A stretch of 24,251 nt of DNA from the NCBI GenBank assembly GCA_964561025.1, contig CAZLNM010000082.1:1-24251 (forward strand), written 5' to 3'. A model generated the notes under the pieces. That model was not told the DNA's origin, did no database searches, and worked only from the letters and a program-made list of their open reading frames with translations. This stretch comes from JAAZNF01 sp964561025 (GTDB lineage: Bacteria > Myxococcota > B64-G9). Position numbers and translations under genes: made by a program. Shown here piece by piece: positions 1-7,788 of the stretch. Every line of letters begins with the position of its first letter. Position 1 is the first letter of the stretch.

Positions 1-12
1 CCGAGAGAGACC

Positions 13-52
13 GCGCGTGAACGCGCTGGCTCTGGCGGCCCGCCTTCGCGCG
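13..52 (+). repeat. Dispersed palindromic element, copy A
   Basis: An imperfect inverted repeat: a GCGCGTGAACGCG arm (13-25), a CTGGCTCTGGCGGCC loop and a CGCCTTCGCGCG arm (41-52). The same arms and loop recur at 15964-16001 in this orientation and at 7167-7206 in reverse orientation. It lies just beyond the stop codon of the minus-strand acyltransferase gene. No T-run follows it, so it is not a standard intrinsic terminator, though the folded RNA could protect a 3' end. Confidence 0.7.
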
Positions 53-60
53 AACAGTCG

Positions 61-927
61 TCAAGTTGCCGAAGGCGCCATCGGCTCCGCCGGGGCCGCG
101 CTCAGCGGCCCGAAGTGAGTGTCGGGATCGGCGAAGGCCTCGCGGATCACCTTGACCATCTTGGCGAGCAGCGCCCCGTCGCAGAAACGGTGATCGACGG
201 TGGCGTTGAGGCGCACCATGTCGCGCACCTCCACCCGGTCGTCGATCACCACCGGCCGCTTCTTGGCCTCGCCGACCAGGAGCACGATGGGAGCGCGCGA
301 GTACGGCACCAGCGGCGCGAAGGCCAGGTCCAGGCCGAACATGCCCACGTTGGTGAGGATGCAGGCGCCGAACGAGTCTTTGGGGATGCCGGGGAAGCGG
401 ATGTTGAGCGTGTAGGAGACGAAGGCCGTGAACCAGAGCAAGAACCGCACCAGGAATCCCGGCAGCAAAGACAGCATCTTGGCGGTCTTCTGCAAGGCGG
501 TGTCGCGCTTCTGCCGCAGGTACTCCAGGCGATCGGTGAGCGCCTGGGCGATCTGGCGCACGCTCATCTTGTCCACGCCCTCGAGTTTCACCGAGGACAG
601 ATCCTCGCGCCCGGAGTCGTGTTTCACCGCCGCCAGGATGGCCAGATCGACGCTCTGGCGCAGATAGATCTTGCGAAAGCGCACGAAACCGTTCAGCTCC
701 GGGTAGCGCCCGAGCGCCATCCCGATGGCCCGGGCGATCATGTGGGTCACGGTGATCTTGGGGGCGTCCGGCGGGAGCTTCGCCAGCCAGGCGTTGGCCT
801 GGGTGAGGTCGATCTCCAGCGTGCCGTAGATCTGCGGATCCCCCGGGTGGGCCCAGGTACCCATGGCGATCTTGCGAAAGGGCGGCATCTTTCCCAGTGA
901 CTTCACGGCGACGTTGCGGATTCCCAC
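61..927 (-). CDS. 2-oxoacid dehydrogenase E2-type acyltransferase domain, stand-alone
   Basis: The 288-residue product resembles the catalytic domain of dihydrolipoamide acyltransferases and chloramphenicol-acetyltransferase-like enzymes. The hallmark DHRFCDG motif is at residues 245-251, giving catalytic His246 and Asp250, and the TNVGMFG stretch before it matches the conserved NxG region. There is no lipoyl domain and no E1/E3-binding domain, so it is not an ordinary E2 subunit; the acyl donor and acceptor are unknown. A strongly hydrophobic stretch at about residues 150-176 could sit in or on the membrane, which is unusual for this fold. The start is GTG at 927, preceded by AAGGAGG four bases upstream. 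It is the last gene of a four-gene minus-strand run, 25 nt after the secreted hydrolase. Family assignment is firm; the reaction is not known. Confidence 0.85.
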   Translation of the reverse strand: MGIRNVAVKSLGKMPPFRKIAMGTWAHPGDPQIYGTLEIDLTQANAWLAKLPPDAPKITVTHMIARAIGMALGRYPELNGFVRFRKIYLRQSVDLAILAAVKHDSGREDLSSVKLEGVDKMSVRQIAQALTDRLEYLRQKRDTALQKTAKMLSLLPGFLVRFLLWFTAFVSYTLNIRFPGIPKDSFGACILTNVGMFGLDLAFAPLVPYSRAPIVLLVGEAKKRPVVIDDRVEVRDMVRLNATVDHRFCDGALLAKMVKVIREAFADPDTHFGPLSAAPAEPMAPSAT

Positions 928-952
928 GGTCCCTCCTTGACGTTGGCGGCGG

Positions 953-1768
953 TCATTCCCAGGGGAGGCGCGCGCGCCCCCGCGGCAGCTCGGGCAGATC
1001 GCAGATCTCGAGGAGCGTCGGGATCACCGCGCCCTCCTCCACCAGGCCCTGGTGGTCGAACTGCGACAGGATATACAACAGACGAGCGAACTGTTCCTCC
1101 GGCGAGAACGGCGGGTAGTAGCGATCGGGGATGCCCTCGCGCCGCAGCGCGAAGGGAAAGCGCGAAAGCAGCGCCTCCGAGAGCGAGAGGGTGTGCACCG
1201 TGACCAGGATGAGCCGGTGCGATTCGTCCGCCTCCAGCCAGCGGGCGAAACCCTCGGGATCCTCGTAGCAGGCGTCCAGCAGCACGATGCGCGTCACCTG
1301 CGGGTGATCCAGCCAGCCGCGAATGGTGCGGTAGGCGCCGCTGTGCCCGACCAACACGATGGGCCCCGGCGGCAACGGGCGCCGGAGGCCGCGCTCGACG
1401 GACTTGAGCAACGCCTCCAGATCGGGGAAGGCGACTGGTTCCGCGGGGCCGCGCGGCGCCTCCGGGGCGACGAACAGCGCGTTGCGCGCGCTGTCCGCGA
1501 ACTGCCGATCCAGCCGGTGCTCGCGCCAGGCGCCGGCGACGTCCGTGTAGTAGCCATGGACATAGATCACCATGCCGGCCCGGTCCGGCTCGTAGCCGGT
1601 GGGGCTGAACACCATGATGGTCTTGCCCCGCGCGCGAAAGCGCCGCGTCTCGGCCCGGCGGCCGGCGGCGGCCTCGCTCGTGCCGGGCTCGGGGGTGTCG
1701 ATGGTGTGCTCGGTAGATCCCGCGCAGGCGCCCCACACCAGCACGACCAGTACCCAGGCACGCCTCAT
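953..1768 (-). CDS. Secreted or lipid-anchored alpha/beta hydrolase
   Basis: A 271-residue protein starting MRRAWVLVVLVWGACAG, a short signal peptide. Cys15 may be lipidated, but Trp at -3 makes the lipobox non-canonical. The mature part has alpha/beta-hydrolase landmarks: an oxyanion region YVHGYY near residue 70, the nucleophile elbow VGHSGA with Ser143, an acid candidate Asp165 in IVLLDACYED, and a late FDHQG that could supply the catalytic His. The substrate cannot be told. The start is ATG at 1768, whose ATG overlaps the stop of the upstream cation exporter (ATGA), so the two are probably translationally coupled. A longer upstream reading is open but gives an Arg-rich, non-protein-like N-terminus before the signal peptide, so I reject it. 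The product probably acts in the cell envelope. Confidence 0.8.
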   Translation of the reverse strand: MRRAWVLVVLVWGACAGSTEHTIDTPEPGTSEAAAGRRAETRRFRARGKTIMVFSPTGYEPDRAGMVIYVHGYYTDVAGAWREHRLDRQFADSARNALFVAPEAPRGPAEPVAFPDLEALLKSVERGLRRPLPPGPIVLVGHSGAYRTIRGWLDHPQVTRIVLLDACYEDPEGFARWLEADESHRLILVTVHTLSLSEALLSRFPFALRREGIPDRYYPPFSPEEQFARLLYILSQFDHQGLVEEGAVIPTLLEICDLPELPRGRARLPWE

Positions 1769-2733
1769 GCAGACTCCGTCCCCGCTGGCCGTCCGGCGGC
1801 CGCCTCCTCGCAACCCTGGCGGCAGCCGTCCGGGGTGCGCCACTCGAAGGTGGCGTGTCCGATGCCGTACTCTTGCAGCAGGCGCTGGCGCAGCCCGTCG
1901 GTGACGCGCTCGAGCGTTCGCAGGTCGCACTCGCCGGTCACCAGCGCGGCGCTGAGCACGGTCATGCCGCGGTCGATCTCCCACACGTGGAGATCCAGGA
2001 TCGAGCGCACCTCGGGCACGGCGGCGAGCGCCGCGCGCAAGCGCTCCATGGGCAACGCCGGCGGCGCACCCTGGAGCAGCACCCGCGCCGAGTCTCGCAA
2101 CAGCGGCCAGGTGGCGCCCAGGATGAGCAGCGCGATGCCGGCCGACACCAGCGCGTCAACCGGACGCCAGCCGGTGAGGAGCAGCACCACGGCCACGGCC
2201 ATGGCACCCAGCGAGCCCAGCGCGTCGGCGAGCAGGTGCAGCACCGCCCCGCGAACATTGAGGCTGCGGCTGGCGGCCCGGTGCAAGAGGAGCGCCGATC
2301 CCAGGTTCACCAGCAGCCCGGCGATGCCTGCCAGCAGCACCGGCCAGGGCGCGACCGCGGGCGGGGCCTGCAACCGCCGCGTCGCCTCCCACAGGATGAA
2401 ACCGGCGGTAAAAAGCAGCATCAACGCGTTGCCGAAGGCCCCCAGCACCGGCATGCGCCGAAGGCCGAAGGTGTAGCCGCCGCCCGGCCGGGCCTGGCTC
2501 AGCCGCTGCGCCGCCAGCGCGAACGCCAGCGCCGCCACGTCGGCCACCATGTGCCCGGCGTCCGAGAGCAGGGCCAGCGAGTCCGCCAGGATCCCCACCG
2601 CCACCTCGATGAACAGAAAGCCCAGGTTGAGCCCCAGCGCGATCGCCAGGGCCCGCTCGGCGGCGCGGCCCCCCGGCGCCCCGGATGTCTCGCCCGGGCC
2701 GCCGGTCACGGCATGTGCTCCACCGTCGTGCAT
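1765..2733 (-). CDS. Cation diffusion facilitator (CzcD/ZitB-type zinc exporter)
   Basis: A 322-residue inner-membrane protein of the cation diffusion facilitator family, which exchanges cytoplasmic Zn2+ (or Co2+, Cd2+) for protons. About six hydrophobic segments lie between residues 28 and 215. The transport-site pairs are present: His61/Asp65 in SDAGHMVAD and His166/Asp170 in LHLLADALGS, the HxxxD/HxxxD pattern of zinc-preferring members. The cytoplasmic C-terminal domain carries the family-typical LDLHVWEI at about 247-254. The C-terminus adds a CRQGC pair that could bind metal. ATG 2733 has no clear ribosome site; GTG at 2709 (residue 9) has GGTGGAG 8 nt upstream and may be the true start. 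It is 33 nt behind the lipoprotein hydrolase gene and overlaps the next gene by 4 nt. Confidence 0.92.
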   Translation of the reverse strand: MHDGGAHAVTGGPGETSGAPGGRAAERALAIALGLNLGFLFIEVAVGILADSLALLSDAGHMVADVAALAFALAAQRLSQARPGGGYTFGLRRMPVLGAFGNALMLLFTAGFILWEATRRLQAPPAVAPWPVLLAGIAGLLVNLGSALLLHRAASRSLNVRGAVLHLLADALGSLGAMAVAVVLLLTGWRPVDALVSAGIALLILGATWPLLRDSARVLLQGAPPALPMERLRAALAAVPEVRSILDLHVWEIDRGMTVLSAALVTGECDLRTLERVTDGLRQRLLQEYGIGHATFEWRTPDGCRQGCEEAAAGRPAGTESA

Positions 2734-2766
2734 GAGCCGAAGGAGTACCGTCCCCGCGGGCTCCGG

Positions 2767-4689
2767 TCAAGGGAAGGCCGCCTCGATGCGGGCCGCGCCG
2801 CCGGCGAAGGCGCTCTCGAAGAAGGTGGAGATCTGCTCGCAGCCGGCGTAGGGCGCGCTGCCGGCGGCCCCGACGTCGAACAAGAAGCCATGGTTGATCC
2901 CACCAAATTGCACCAGCCCCTGGTGGAGCGCGGGCGTGTCGGCGACCGACAGGCCCTCGACCGAACGCAGGACGGGCCGAAGCAGCGGCACGCCGATGAG
3001 CCGGGCCAACGTCTCGGTGGCCGGGTTGGGCATGGTGTCGTCGTCGATCACCTCCTGCAACAGCACCTGCCGGCCCGCGGGCGGCACGCCGGCGCTCTGG
3101 AACGGCCGCAGGTGGTGGACCGGGTCGGCCCGGTCCAGCAGGGTCTGGCCGAGCAGGCCGAGCGCCAAGAGTTCGCGCGGCGAGAGCAGGCCGCCCACGT
3201 ACAGGTCGAGCAGGTTGGCAAACCCGCCGCCGCCGACGTTCAGCACCAGCGGGTCCACCTCCTCGCGCGAGACCATGATGGGCGCCACCAGGGCGCCCAG
3301 CGATTGCCCGGCGTAGGCGATGCGCGTCGGGTCGAGGTCCGGCTCGCCATCCCCCGCCCCGCCGGGAAAGACGTCCAGCGCCGTCAGGGAGCGCAGCACC
3401 GCCACCAGGCGGAAGTGATCGGCCGCGGTCTGCTCGACGTTGGCCACCACCGTGGGCAGGTTGGAGAGATCGAGAAAGCCCTTGCCGCTGCGCGGCCGCT
3501 CGCCGTGCTCCGGCAGATCGAGCGCCGCCGAGGCGATGCCGCGCGCGGCCAGGTGCGCCGCCAGGGTGAGCGTGTTCTCCTTGTCCGCGCCGTGACCGTG
3601 CTGCAGGATGGCCAGCGGGAACGGCTGGCGCTGCACCTGGGCAGGAAAGACCAGCAAAGACACCAGTTCCTCGGTGCCCACCGCCTGCGGGACCCCTTGC
3701 GCGTCGCGCTGGATGAGGCCCTCCGCGTCGCGGAAAGAAGACGAGGCGATGTGCACCCGGGCCACCGCGCCGATCGCCTCCGACAAGGGAAAGCCGCTCT
3801 TGCCGCGGGGCAGCGTGGCCAGCGGGTACAGATCGGCCAGGCCGTCGCCGTCATCGTCGAACGAGGCGGGGAGATCCGGCGCGGTCGCCGCCTGGCGCAG
3901 CAGGCTGACGGGCGCGGCGATCGATTGCGTGGTGACGGGCAGGGCCAACGTCACGTGCGAAGCGTCGAGCGCACCTTCTCCCTCGAAGAGCGGCCGCAAG
4001 CGCCGGTAGTGTTCCGCCAGGGGGTGGCCGGGATCGGGCGCTGCGCCGCAGCGGCCGCACAGCAGCGCGCTCTCGGGGGTGGGGCCGAGCGGCGTCCCGT
4101 CGGCGCCGCGCACGGCGTCGGTGATCACCAGGGCGTGCAGCGTTCCGTCGCGCATCGGCCGCGCGGGCTGCACCACCAGGACGTGCTCCGGCTCGCGGCC
4201 GTCCAGAAAGTGCAGGTAGCGCGCCCAGACCGGCCAGCGCTGGGGGAGATCGGGCGAAAGCGACATCAAAAACACCGGGCTTTCCGTCTCCAGGGAGGCC
4301 GCGGCCGTCTGCGGCAGGGAGGCGGGATCGATGGGGCCGGAGAGCGGGACCAGGATCGGCGCGAACGGCGAGAAGCCGTCGAGCATGTCGAGCGCGGCGA
4401 TCATGCGCTCGGCCGGCATCAGGATGGGCAGCCCCGGCGCCACCACCGGTGTTCCTTCGGCGGGAAGCTGGAGCCGCCGGCCGGTGAACGTGTCCGCCGC
4501 AACGGTGAACGAGTCGGCGGGGAAGGCGGTGACGGCCCCGGGATCGGTGCGGAACAGCGGCCGCACCCAGGCCGCGGGAGCCTCCGGGCAGTCCGCCGGG
4601 CCCGGGCCGCAAGCGGCCAGGAACATGCCCGCCGCGGCAGAGAGCACGGTCCCGGCGACCCGCGGGACGAACGCGACGCGATTTCTCAT
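2767..4689 (-). CDS. Lipoprotein alpha/beta hydrolase, VolA/Pla-1-like
   Basis: A 640-residue protein with a signal peptide ending in a lipobox (FLAAC, Cys27). The N-terminal part (about 55-125: FPADSF, LDGFSPFAPI, PIDPASLP) resembles the N-terminal domain of bacterial virulence-factor lipases such as VolA and Pla-1. The C-terminal half is an alpha/beta hydrolase: oxyanion HG at 364-365, nucleophile elbow AGQSLG with Ser463, and a late GGINHGF that probably holds the catalytic His. A DDDGDGLAD stretch at about 278-286 is a calcium-type DxDxDG loop. In that family such proteins are surface lipases or lysophospholipases; that role here is inference. It is homologous along its length to the 988-residue protein at 11601-14567, sharing TTQSI, the HG region and the GQS elbow. 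It heads the four-gene minus-strand run. The start has no ribosome site but a -10-like hexamer 6 nt upstream. Confidence 0.85.
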   Translation of the reverse strand: MRNRVAFVPRVAGTVLSAAAGMFLAACGPGPADCPEAPAAWVRPLFRTDPGAVTAFPADSFTVAADTFTGRRLQLPAEGTPVVAPGLPILMPAERMIAALDMLDGFSPFAPILVPLSGPIDPASLPQTAAASLETESPVFLMSLSPDLPQRWPVWARYLHFLDGREPEHVLVVQPARPMRDGTLHALVITDAVRGADGTPLGPTPESALLCGRCGAAPDPGHPLAEHYRRLRPLFEGEGALDASHVTLALPVTTQSIAAPVSLLRQAATAPDLPASFDDDGDGLADLYPLATLPRGKSGFPLSEAIGAVARVHIASSSFRDAEGLIQRDAQGVPQAVGTEELVSLLVFPAQVQRQPFPLAILQHGHGADKENTLTLAAHLAARGIASAALDLPEHGERPRSGKGFLDLSNLPTVVANVEQTAADHFRLVAVLRSLTALDVFPGGAGDGEPDLDPTRIAYAGQSLGALVAPIMVSREEVDPLVLNVGGGGFANLLDLYVGGLLSPRELLALGLLGQTLLDRADPVHHLRPFQSAGVPPAGRQVLLQEVIDDDTMPNPATETLARLIGVPLLRPVLRSVEGLSVADTPALHQGLVQFGGINHGFLFDVGAAGSAPYAGCEQISTFFESAFAGGAARIEAAFP

Positions 4690-4695
4690 GGGCGG

Positions 4696-4701
4696 ATTGT
4701 A
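4696..4701 (-). promoter_or_regulatory. Putative -10 element of a leaderless transcript
   Basis: On the minus strand TACAAT (5/6 match to TATAAT) ends 6 nt before the ATG at 4689, so initiation would fall at or next to the start codon. No ribosome-binding site lies between them and no good -35 is visible. The same 6-nt spacing occurs before the homologous gene at 11601. Confidence 0.45.
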
Positions 4702-4739
4702 CCCCCATCCTCCCTCCGCGCGCCAGCGCAAGAAAACTG

Positions 4740-4769
4740 CTGACGCAGGCGGGCCGGTTGGGGTATCCT
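4740..4769 (+). promoter_or_regulatory. Putative sigma-70-type promoter for the 4801 gene
   Basis: CTGACG (4740-4745) and TATCCT (4764-4769) are separated by 18 nt, each matching 4/6 of the consensus. Transcription would start near 4776, leaving a short leader that contains AAGGAG 6 nt before the ATG at 4801. It is moderate evidence only. Confidence 0.35.
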
Positions 4770-4800
4770 GTGCCCCGCCCTCCAAACCAAGGAGCCCGTC

Positions 4801-5910
4801 ATGGACCTCTGTCCCCGGTACATCGAGCCGATCGTCGAGTACGAGAGCAAGCTGAACATCGAGCTCTACCAGAGCGCGGTGAAGCTCTTCGAGTCCAAGA
4901 TGTACGAGGAGTCGTTCCGGGTCTTGCTCAACTACATCAACCAGGAGATGGCCAAGAGCTGCGAGAAGGAGCACAACCACTGGGTCATCCCCCACGGCTC
5001 GCTGATCGTCGAGATCCGCATCACCCCGGACGCCATGCTCGAGATCCGCGCCCCCTTCGTGAAGCTCCCGCCCGACCGGCGCGCGCCCCTGCTGCGCCAG
5101 GCGCTCGAGTTCAACACCCACCCGCTCACCCTGCCGCACCTGGTCCTCCAGGACGACGGGCTCACCTTCGTGTACCGGGCGCCGCTCTCGCTGGCGGAGC
5201 CGTTCAAGACCTACGGCATCATCTATGAGATCTGCATCAACGGGGACAGCTACGACGACGAGTACATCACCAAGTTCGGGGCCCTGCCGCTGCGCGAGAA
5301 GCAAGTGACCTACCTGCCCAAGCCGCAGGTGGATCGCGCCTGGCAGGCGTACCAGGAGCTGCTGGCCGAGGCCAAGCAATACTCGGACTACTACCTCCAG
5401 AAGCGTTGGCACGGCTTCGACTTCGAGATCCAGGGCATCGCCCTGATGCGCATCGACCATGCCGTGGCGCCGCAGGGATACCTGCGCACCCGCCTCGAGC
5501 GCAGCGTCAGCCACGTGTGGGCGCCGCGCTCGGCCGAGGAGATCGCCAGCTTGTTGCGGCGCGACCTGGACGAGTACCGCCGCCTCGAGCGGGCGGCCTT
5601 CGACCGGGACTTCTACAAGACCACCTTCTTCATCAGCGCCAAGAAGACCGCCGAGATCGGCGCCTGCCAGAAGAACATGGCGCAGCGCTGGTCCTGGGCC
5701 CAGGAGGACCGCGCCCACCGCAACGCCCAGGGCGTGGCCTTCTGCTACCTGTTCGCCGCCTACAACCTGCTCTACACCTTCTTCGTCCCGCCCAAGCTGC
5801 ACGCGGAGATCGTCGGCACCCTGCGCGCCATGGGAGGGAAGGGCTGGGAGGAGGCCGGCGAGCTGGCCTGGGCGAACTTCCAGAAGATCATGGACCCGGC
5901 GTACGCCTGA
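4801..5910 (+). CDS. YbjN/secretion-chaperone-like domain protein, unknown role
   Basis: A 369-residue cytoplasmic protein without signal peptide or membrane segment. Residues about 33-160 look like the YbjN/type III secretion chaperone (CesT-like) alpha/beta fold: helix, strands (SLIVEIRITPDAMLEIRAPF), a helix with LLRQALEFNTH, strands with LVLQDDGLTFVYRAPL, then a final acidic helix (GDSYDDEYITKFG). The same pattern, with matching APL/KLP, DD, YR and KFG positions, forms the C-terminal domain of the protease encoded 19 nt downstream. Residues about 165-369 are mostly helical, rich in Tyr, Trp and Arg, and unrecognised. The start is supported by AAGGAG 6 nt upstream. Co-directional tight spacing and the shared domain argue that the two proteins work together, possibly by direct association; this is inference from architecture. 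Confidence 0.75.
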   Translation: MDLCPRYIEPIVEYESKLNIELYQSAVKLFESKMYEESFRVLLNYINQEMAKSCEKEHNHWVIPHGSLIVEIRITPDAMLEIRAPFVKLPPDRRAPLLRQALEFNTHPLTLPHLVLQDDGLTFVYRAPLSLAEPFKTYGIIYEICINGDSYDDEYITKFGALPLREKQVTYLPKPQVDRAWQAYQELLAEAKQYSDYYLQKRWHGFDFEIQGIALMRIDHAVAPQGYLRTRLERSVSHVWAPRSAEEIASLLRRDLDEYRRLERAAFDRDFYKTTFFISAKKTAEIGACQKNMAQRWSWAQEDRAHRNAQGVAFCYLFAAYNLLYTFFVPPKLHAEIVGTLRAMGGKGWEEAGELAWANFQKIMDPAYA

Positions 5911-5929
5911 GCGCACAGGAGAAAGAGCC

Positions 5930-7024
5930 ATGGAACAGGTCGAAAAGATCAAGCAGTCGGTGGTGAAGGTGATCTGCGGCGTCGCCACCGGGTCGGGGTT
6001 CTACCACCGCGGGCTCGACGCCATCCTCACCAACTTTCACGTGGTGGCGGGCGAGCGGCGGGTGGCCATCCAGCTCCCGAACGGCGACAAGCTGCGCGGG
6101 CAGGTGCTCACCGTCAACCCCAAGAAGGACATCGCCGTGCTGAAGGTGGAGAAGCCCCTGGACCTTCCGGGGCTGGCCGTCGACGAGCGGCCGCTCTCGC
6201 AGCAGGAGCCGGTGTTCGCCCTGGGATACCCCTACGACCTGCCGTTCACCGTCACCAAGGGCATCGTGTCCTCGCTGGACTACGTGGACCGGGAGGTGCG
6301 CTACATCCAGACCGACGCCGCCATCAACCCCGGCAACTCGGGCGGCCCACTGGTGAACGGCAACGGCGAGGTGGTGGGCATGAACACCATGGTGCTGCGC
6401 GACGCCCAGAACATCGGCTTCGCCCTGCCGGTCGAGTACCTGGTGGAGGAGATCAAGATGCTCGGGGAGGACGGGGTGCGCGACGGCTTCCACGTGCGCT
6501 GCCCCTCCTGCGCCGGGCTGCTCCATCAGAAGGTCGAGTACTGCGACAACTGCGGCGTGCAGCTCGACGCGACCCGGCTCTTCGAGGAGCGGCCGCTGGA
6601 CGCGGTCGAGGAGTTCGTGGAGGGCGAGCTCGCCAAGGCGGGCATCGATCCGGTGCTGGCCCGCTCGGGCTCGTGGCTGTTCTGGACCTACTACCGGGGC
6701 AGCGCGCTGATCCGCATCTTCGTCTACCGCAACGACTTCCTCTTCTCGGTGGCCCCGCTGGCGAAGCTGCCGCGCAAGAACCTGGTGGAGCTTTTCAGCT
6801 ACACCCTGAGCGACGCGGTGGCGCCGTACCAGTTCACCCTGAGCGATGACATCATCCACCTGGCCTACCGCACCCACCTGGCCGACCTGATGGAGCCCAA
6901 GGAACGGGAGCGCATCGGCGCCGAGATGATGCGCCTGGGCGAGCGGGCCGACGAGCTCGACACCTTCCTGGTCCAGAAGTTCGGCTGCGACTGGGCCACC
7001 CAGTCTCACAAGGAGCAGGGCTGA
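5930..7024 (+). CDS. Cytoplasmic trypsin-like serine protease / zinc ribbon / YbjN-like fusion
   Basis: A 364-residue protein. Residues 8-175 are a trypsin-like (HtrA/Do-type, S1C) protease domain with the full triad: His37 in LTNFHVV, Asp67 in KKDIAVLKV and Ser137 in NPGNSGGPL. There is no signal peptide and no PDZ domain, unlike periplasmic DegP/DegS, so it should act in the cytoplasm. A zinc ribbon follows with Cys191, Cys194, Cys205 and Cys208 (CPSC...CDNC). Residues about 222-352 form a YbjN/chaperone-like domain resembling the N-terminal part of the preceding gene product. The start ATG has AGGAG about 9 nt upstream and is 19 nt from the previous stop. The C-terminal domain may recruit substrates or pair with the upstream protein. 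Protease assignment is firm; substrate and trigger are unknown. Confidence 0.88.
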   Translation: MEQVEKIKQSVVKVICGVATGSGFYHRGLDAILTNFHVVAGERRVAIQLPNGDKLRGQVLTVNPKKDIAVLKVEKPLDLPGLAVDERPLSQQEPVFALGYPYDLPFTVTKGIVSSLDYVDREVRYIQTDAAINPGNSGGPLVNGNGEVVGMNTMVLRDAQNIGFALPVEYLVEEIKMLGEDGVRDGFHVRCPSCAGLLHQKVEYCDNCGVQLDATRLFEERPLDAVEEFVEGELAKAGIDPVLARSGSWLFWTYYRGSALIRIFVYRNDFLFSVAPLAKLPRKNLVELFSYTLSDAVAPYQFTLSDDIIHLAYRTHLADLMEPKERERIGAEMMRLGERADELDTFLVQKFGCDWATQSHKEQG

Positions 7025-7166
7025 CGGCACGCCCGCGGGCATCGCGTCGCACCTCATCGCCTGGCAACCGTAAGGAGCCACCCGTGCCTGACATTCCGGT
7101 GCGCTGTCGTTCCGTCGCGTGCGCCGATCATCTCGGAACCGGCGGACGCTTTCTGGCCACCTTCGA

Positions 7167-7206
7167 TGCGCGAACGCGGGGCCCCCAGAGCCAGCGCGTT
7201 CGCGCA
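7167..7206 (-). repeat. Dispersed palindromic element, copy C (perfect 12-bp arms)
   Basis: Arms TGCGCGAACGCG (7167-7178) and CGCGTTCGCGCA (7195-7206) are perfect complements around a 16-nt loop. Read on the minus strand, the left arm plus CTGGCTCTGG loop matches copy A, and the right side GGCCCCGC matches copy B. It ends 15 nt before the start of the small secreted protein gene and is the best-paired copy in the window. Confidence 0.75.
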
Positions 7207-7221
7207 CGACATGGGGTCGCG

Positions 7222-7788
7222 ATGAAAGGCCGGACCTGGACCCTCACCCTGGCCATCTGCGTCGCGCTGGGCGTCTGCTGGGCCCCGGCCGCCGGGGCCA
7301 AGGAGCCGGTGCCTCCCGCGATCGAGAAGATCCGCGCCCAGTATCAGAAGGCGACCCAGAACGGCGGCCAGGACCTCTACCAGACCGTCTTGGAGGTGAA
7401 CCCGGGCCGCCTGCCGGCCCCGGGGGTGGGGGTGTTCTTCAAGCGGGCGCGCTTCTTCTTCGCCTGGCCGGGCGGCAGCGCGGGCAACCTCATCCGCGCA
7501 GAGATCGACGCCGAGATCGCCGCGCCGCAATACCACGAGGAGTACCTGTTCGAGGATCTCGGCGAGGAGGGCGGCCAGGGGGCGCTCATCTTCGCCCACG
7601 TCCAGGGCGGTCCGGAGGAGCGCGAGGAGCGCTACTACTTCGAAAAGAAGAAGCTCATCCGGGTGGTGGCGGAAAAGAAGAGCATCGACAAGCCGACCGC
7701 TTCACAGGAGAAGCAAGCCGGGGAGGTCCAGCGGCGCGCCGAGAAGGTCCTGGCGGCCTTCCGCGCGCTCCAGACCATGCCGCCCTGA
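7222..7788 (+). CDS. Small secreted protein of unknown function
   Basis: A 188-residue protein beginning MKGRTWTLTLAICVALGVCWAPAAGAKEP, a clear Sec signal peptide with likely cleavage after AGA. The mature part has a central, probably beta-rich region (about 50-125, with FFKRARFFFAWPGG and EIDAEIAAPQYHEEY) and a charged Lys/Glu-rich helical C-terminus. I do not recognise a family. Start choice is uncertain: ATG 7222 gives the signal peptide but has a poor ribosome site, whereas GTG 7084, in the same open frame, has TAAGGAG 7 nt upstream but adds 46 non-signal residues translated through the palindromic repeat. The repeat may have entered between the ribosome site and the gene. The gene follows the protease gene by 197 nt and probably has its own transcript or depends on read-through. 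Confidence 0.7.
   Translation: MKGRTWTLTLAICVALGVCWAPAAGAKEPVPPAIEKIRAQYQKATQNGGQDLYQTVLEVNPGRLPAPGVGVFFKRARFFFAWPGGSAGNLIRAEIDAEIAAPQYHEEYLFEDLGEEGGQGALIFAHVQGGPEEREERYYFEKKKLIRVVAEKKSIDKPTASQEKQAGEVQRRAEKVLAAFRALQTMPP

Noticed and set aside
1855..4743. A 962-codon plus-strand frame opposite the exporter and lipoprotein hydrolase genes
   Set aside because: Translation is Gln/Arg/His/Gly-rich with no recognisable domain, while the minus strand has two clear protein families in the same DNA.
4690..5988. Upstream extension of the 2767-4689 lipoprotein frame to 5988
   Set aside because: It would bury the lipoprotein signal peptide in mid-protein and run antisense through the YbjN-like gene.
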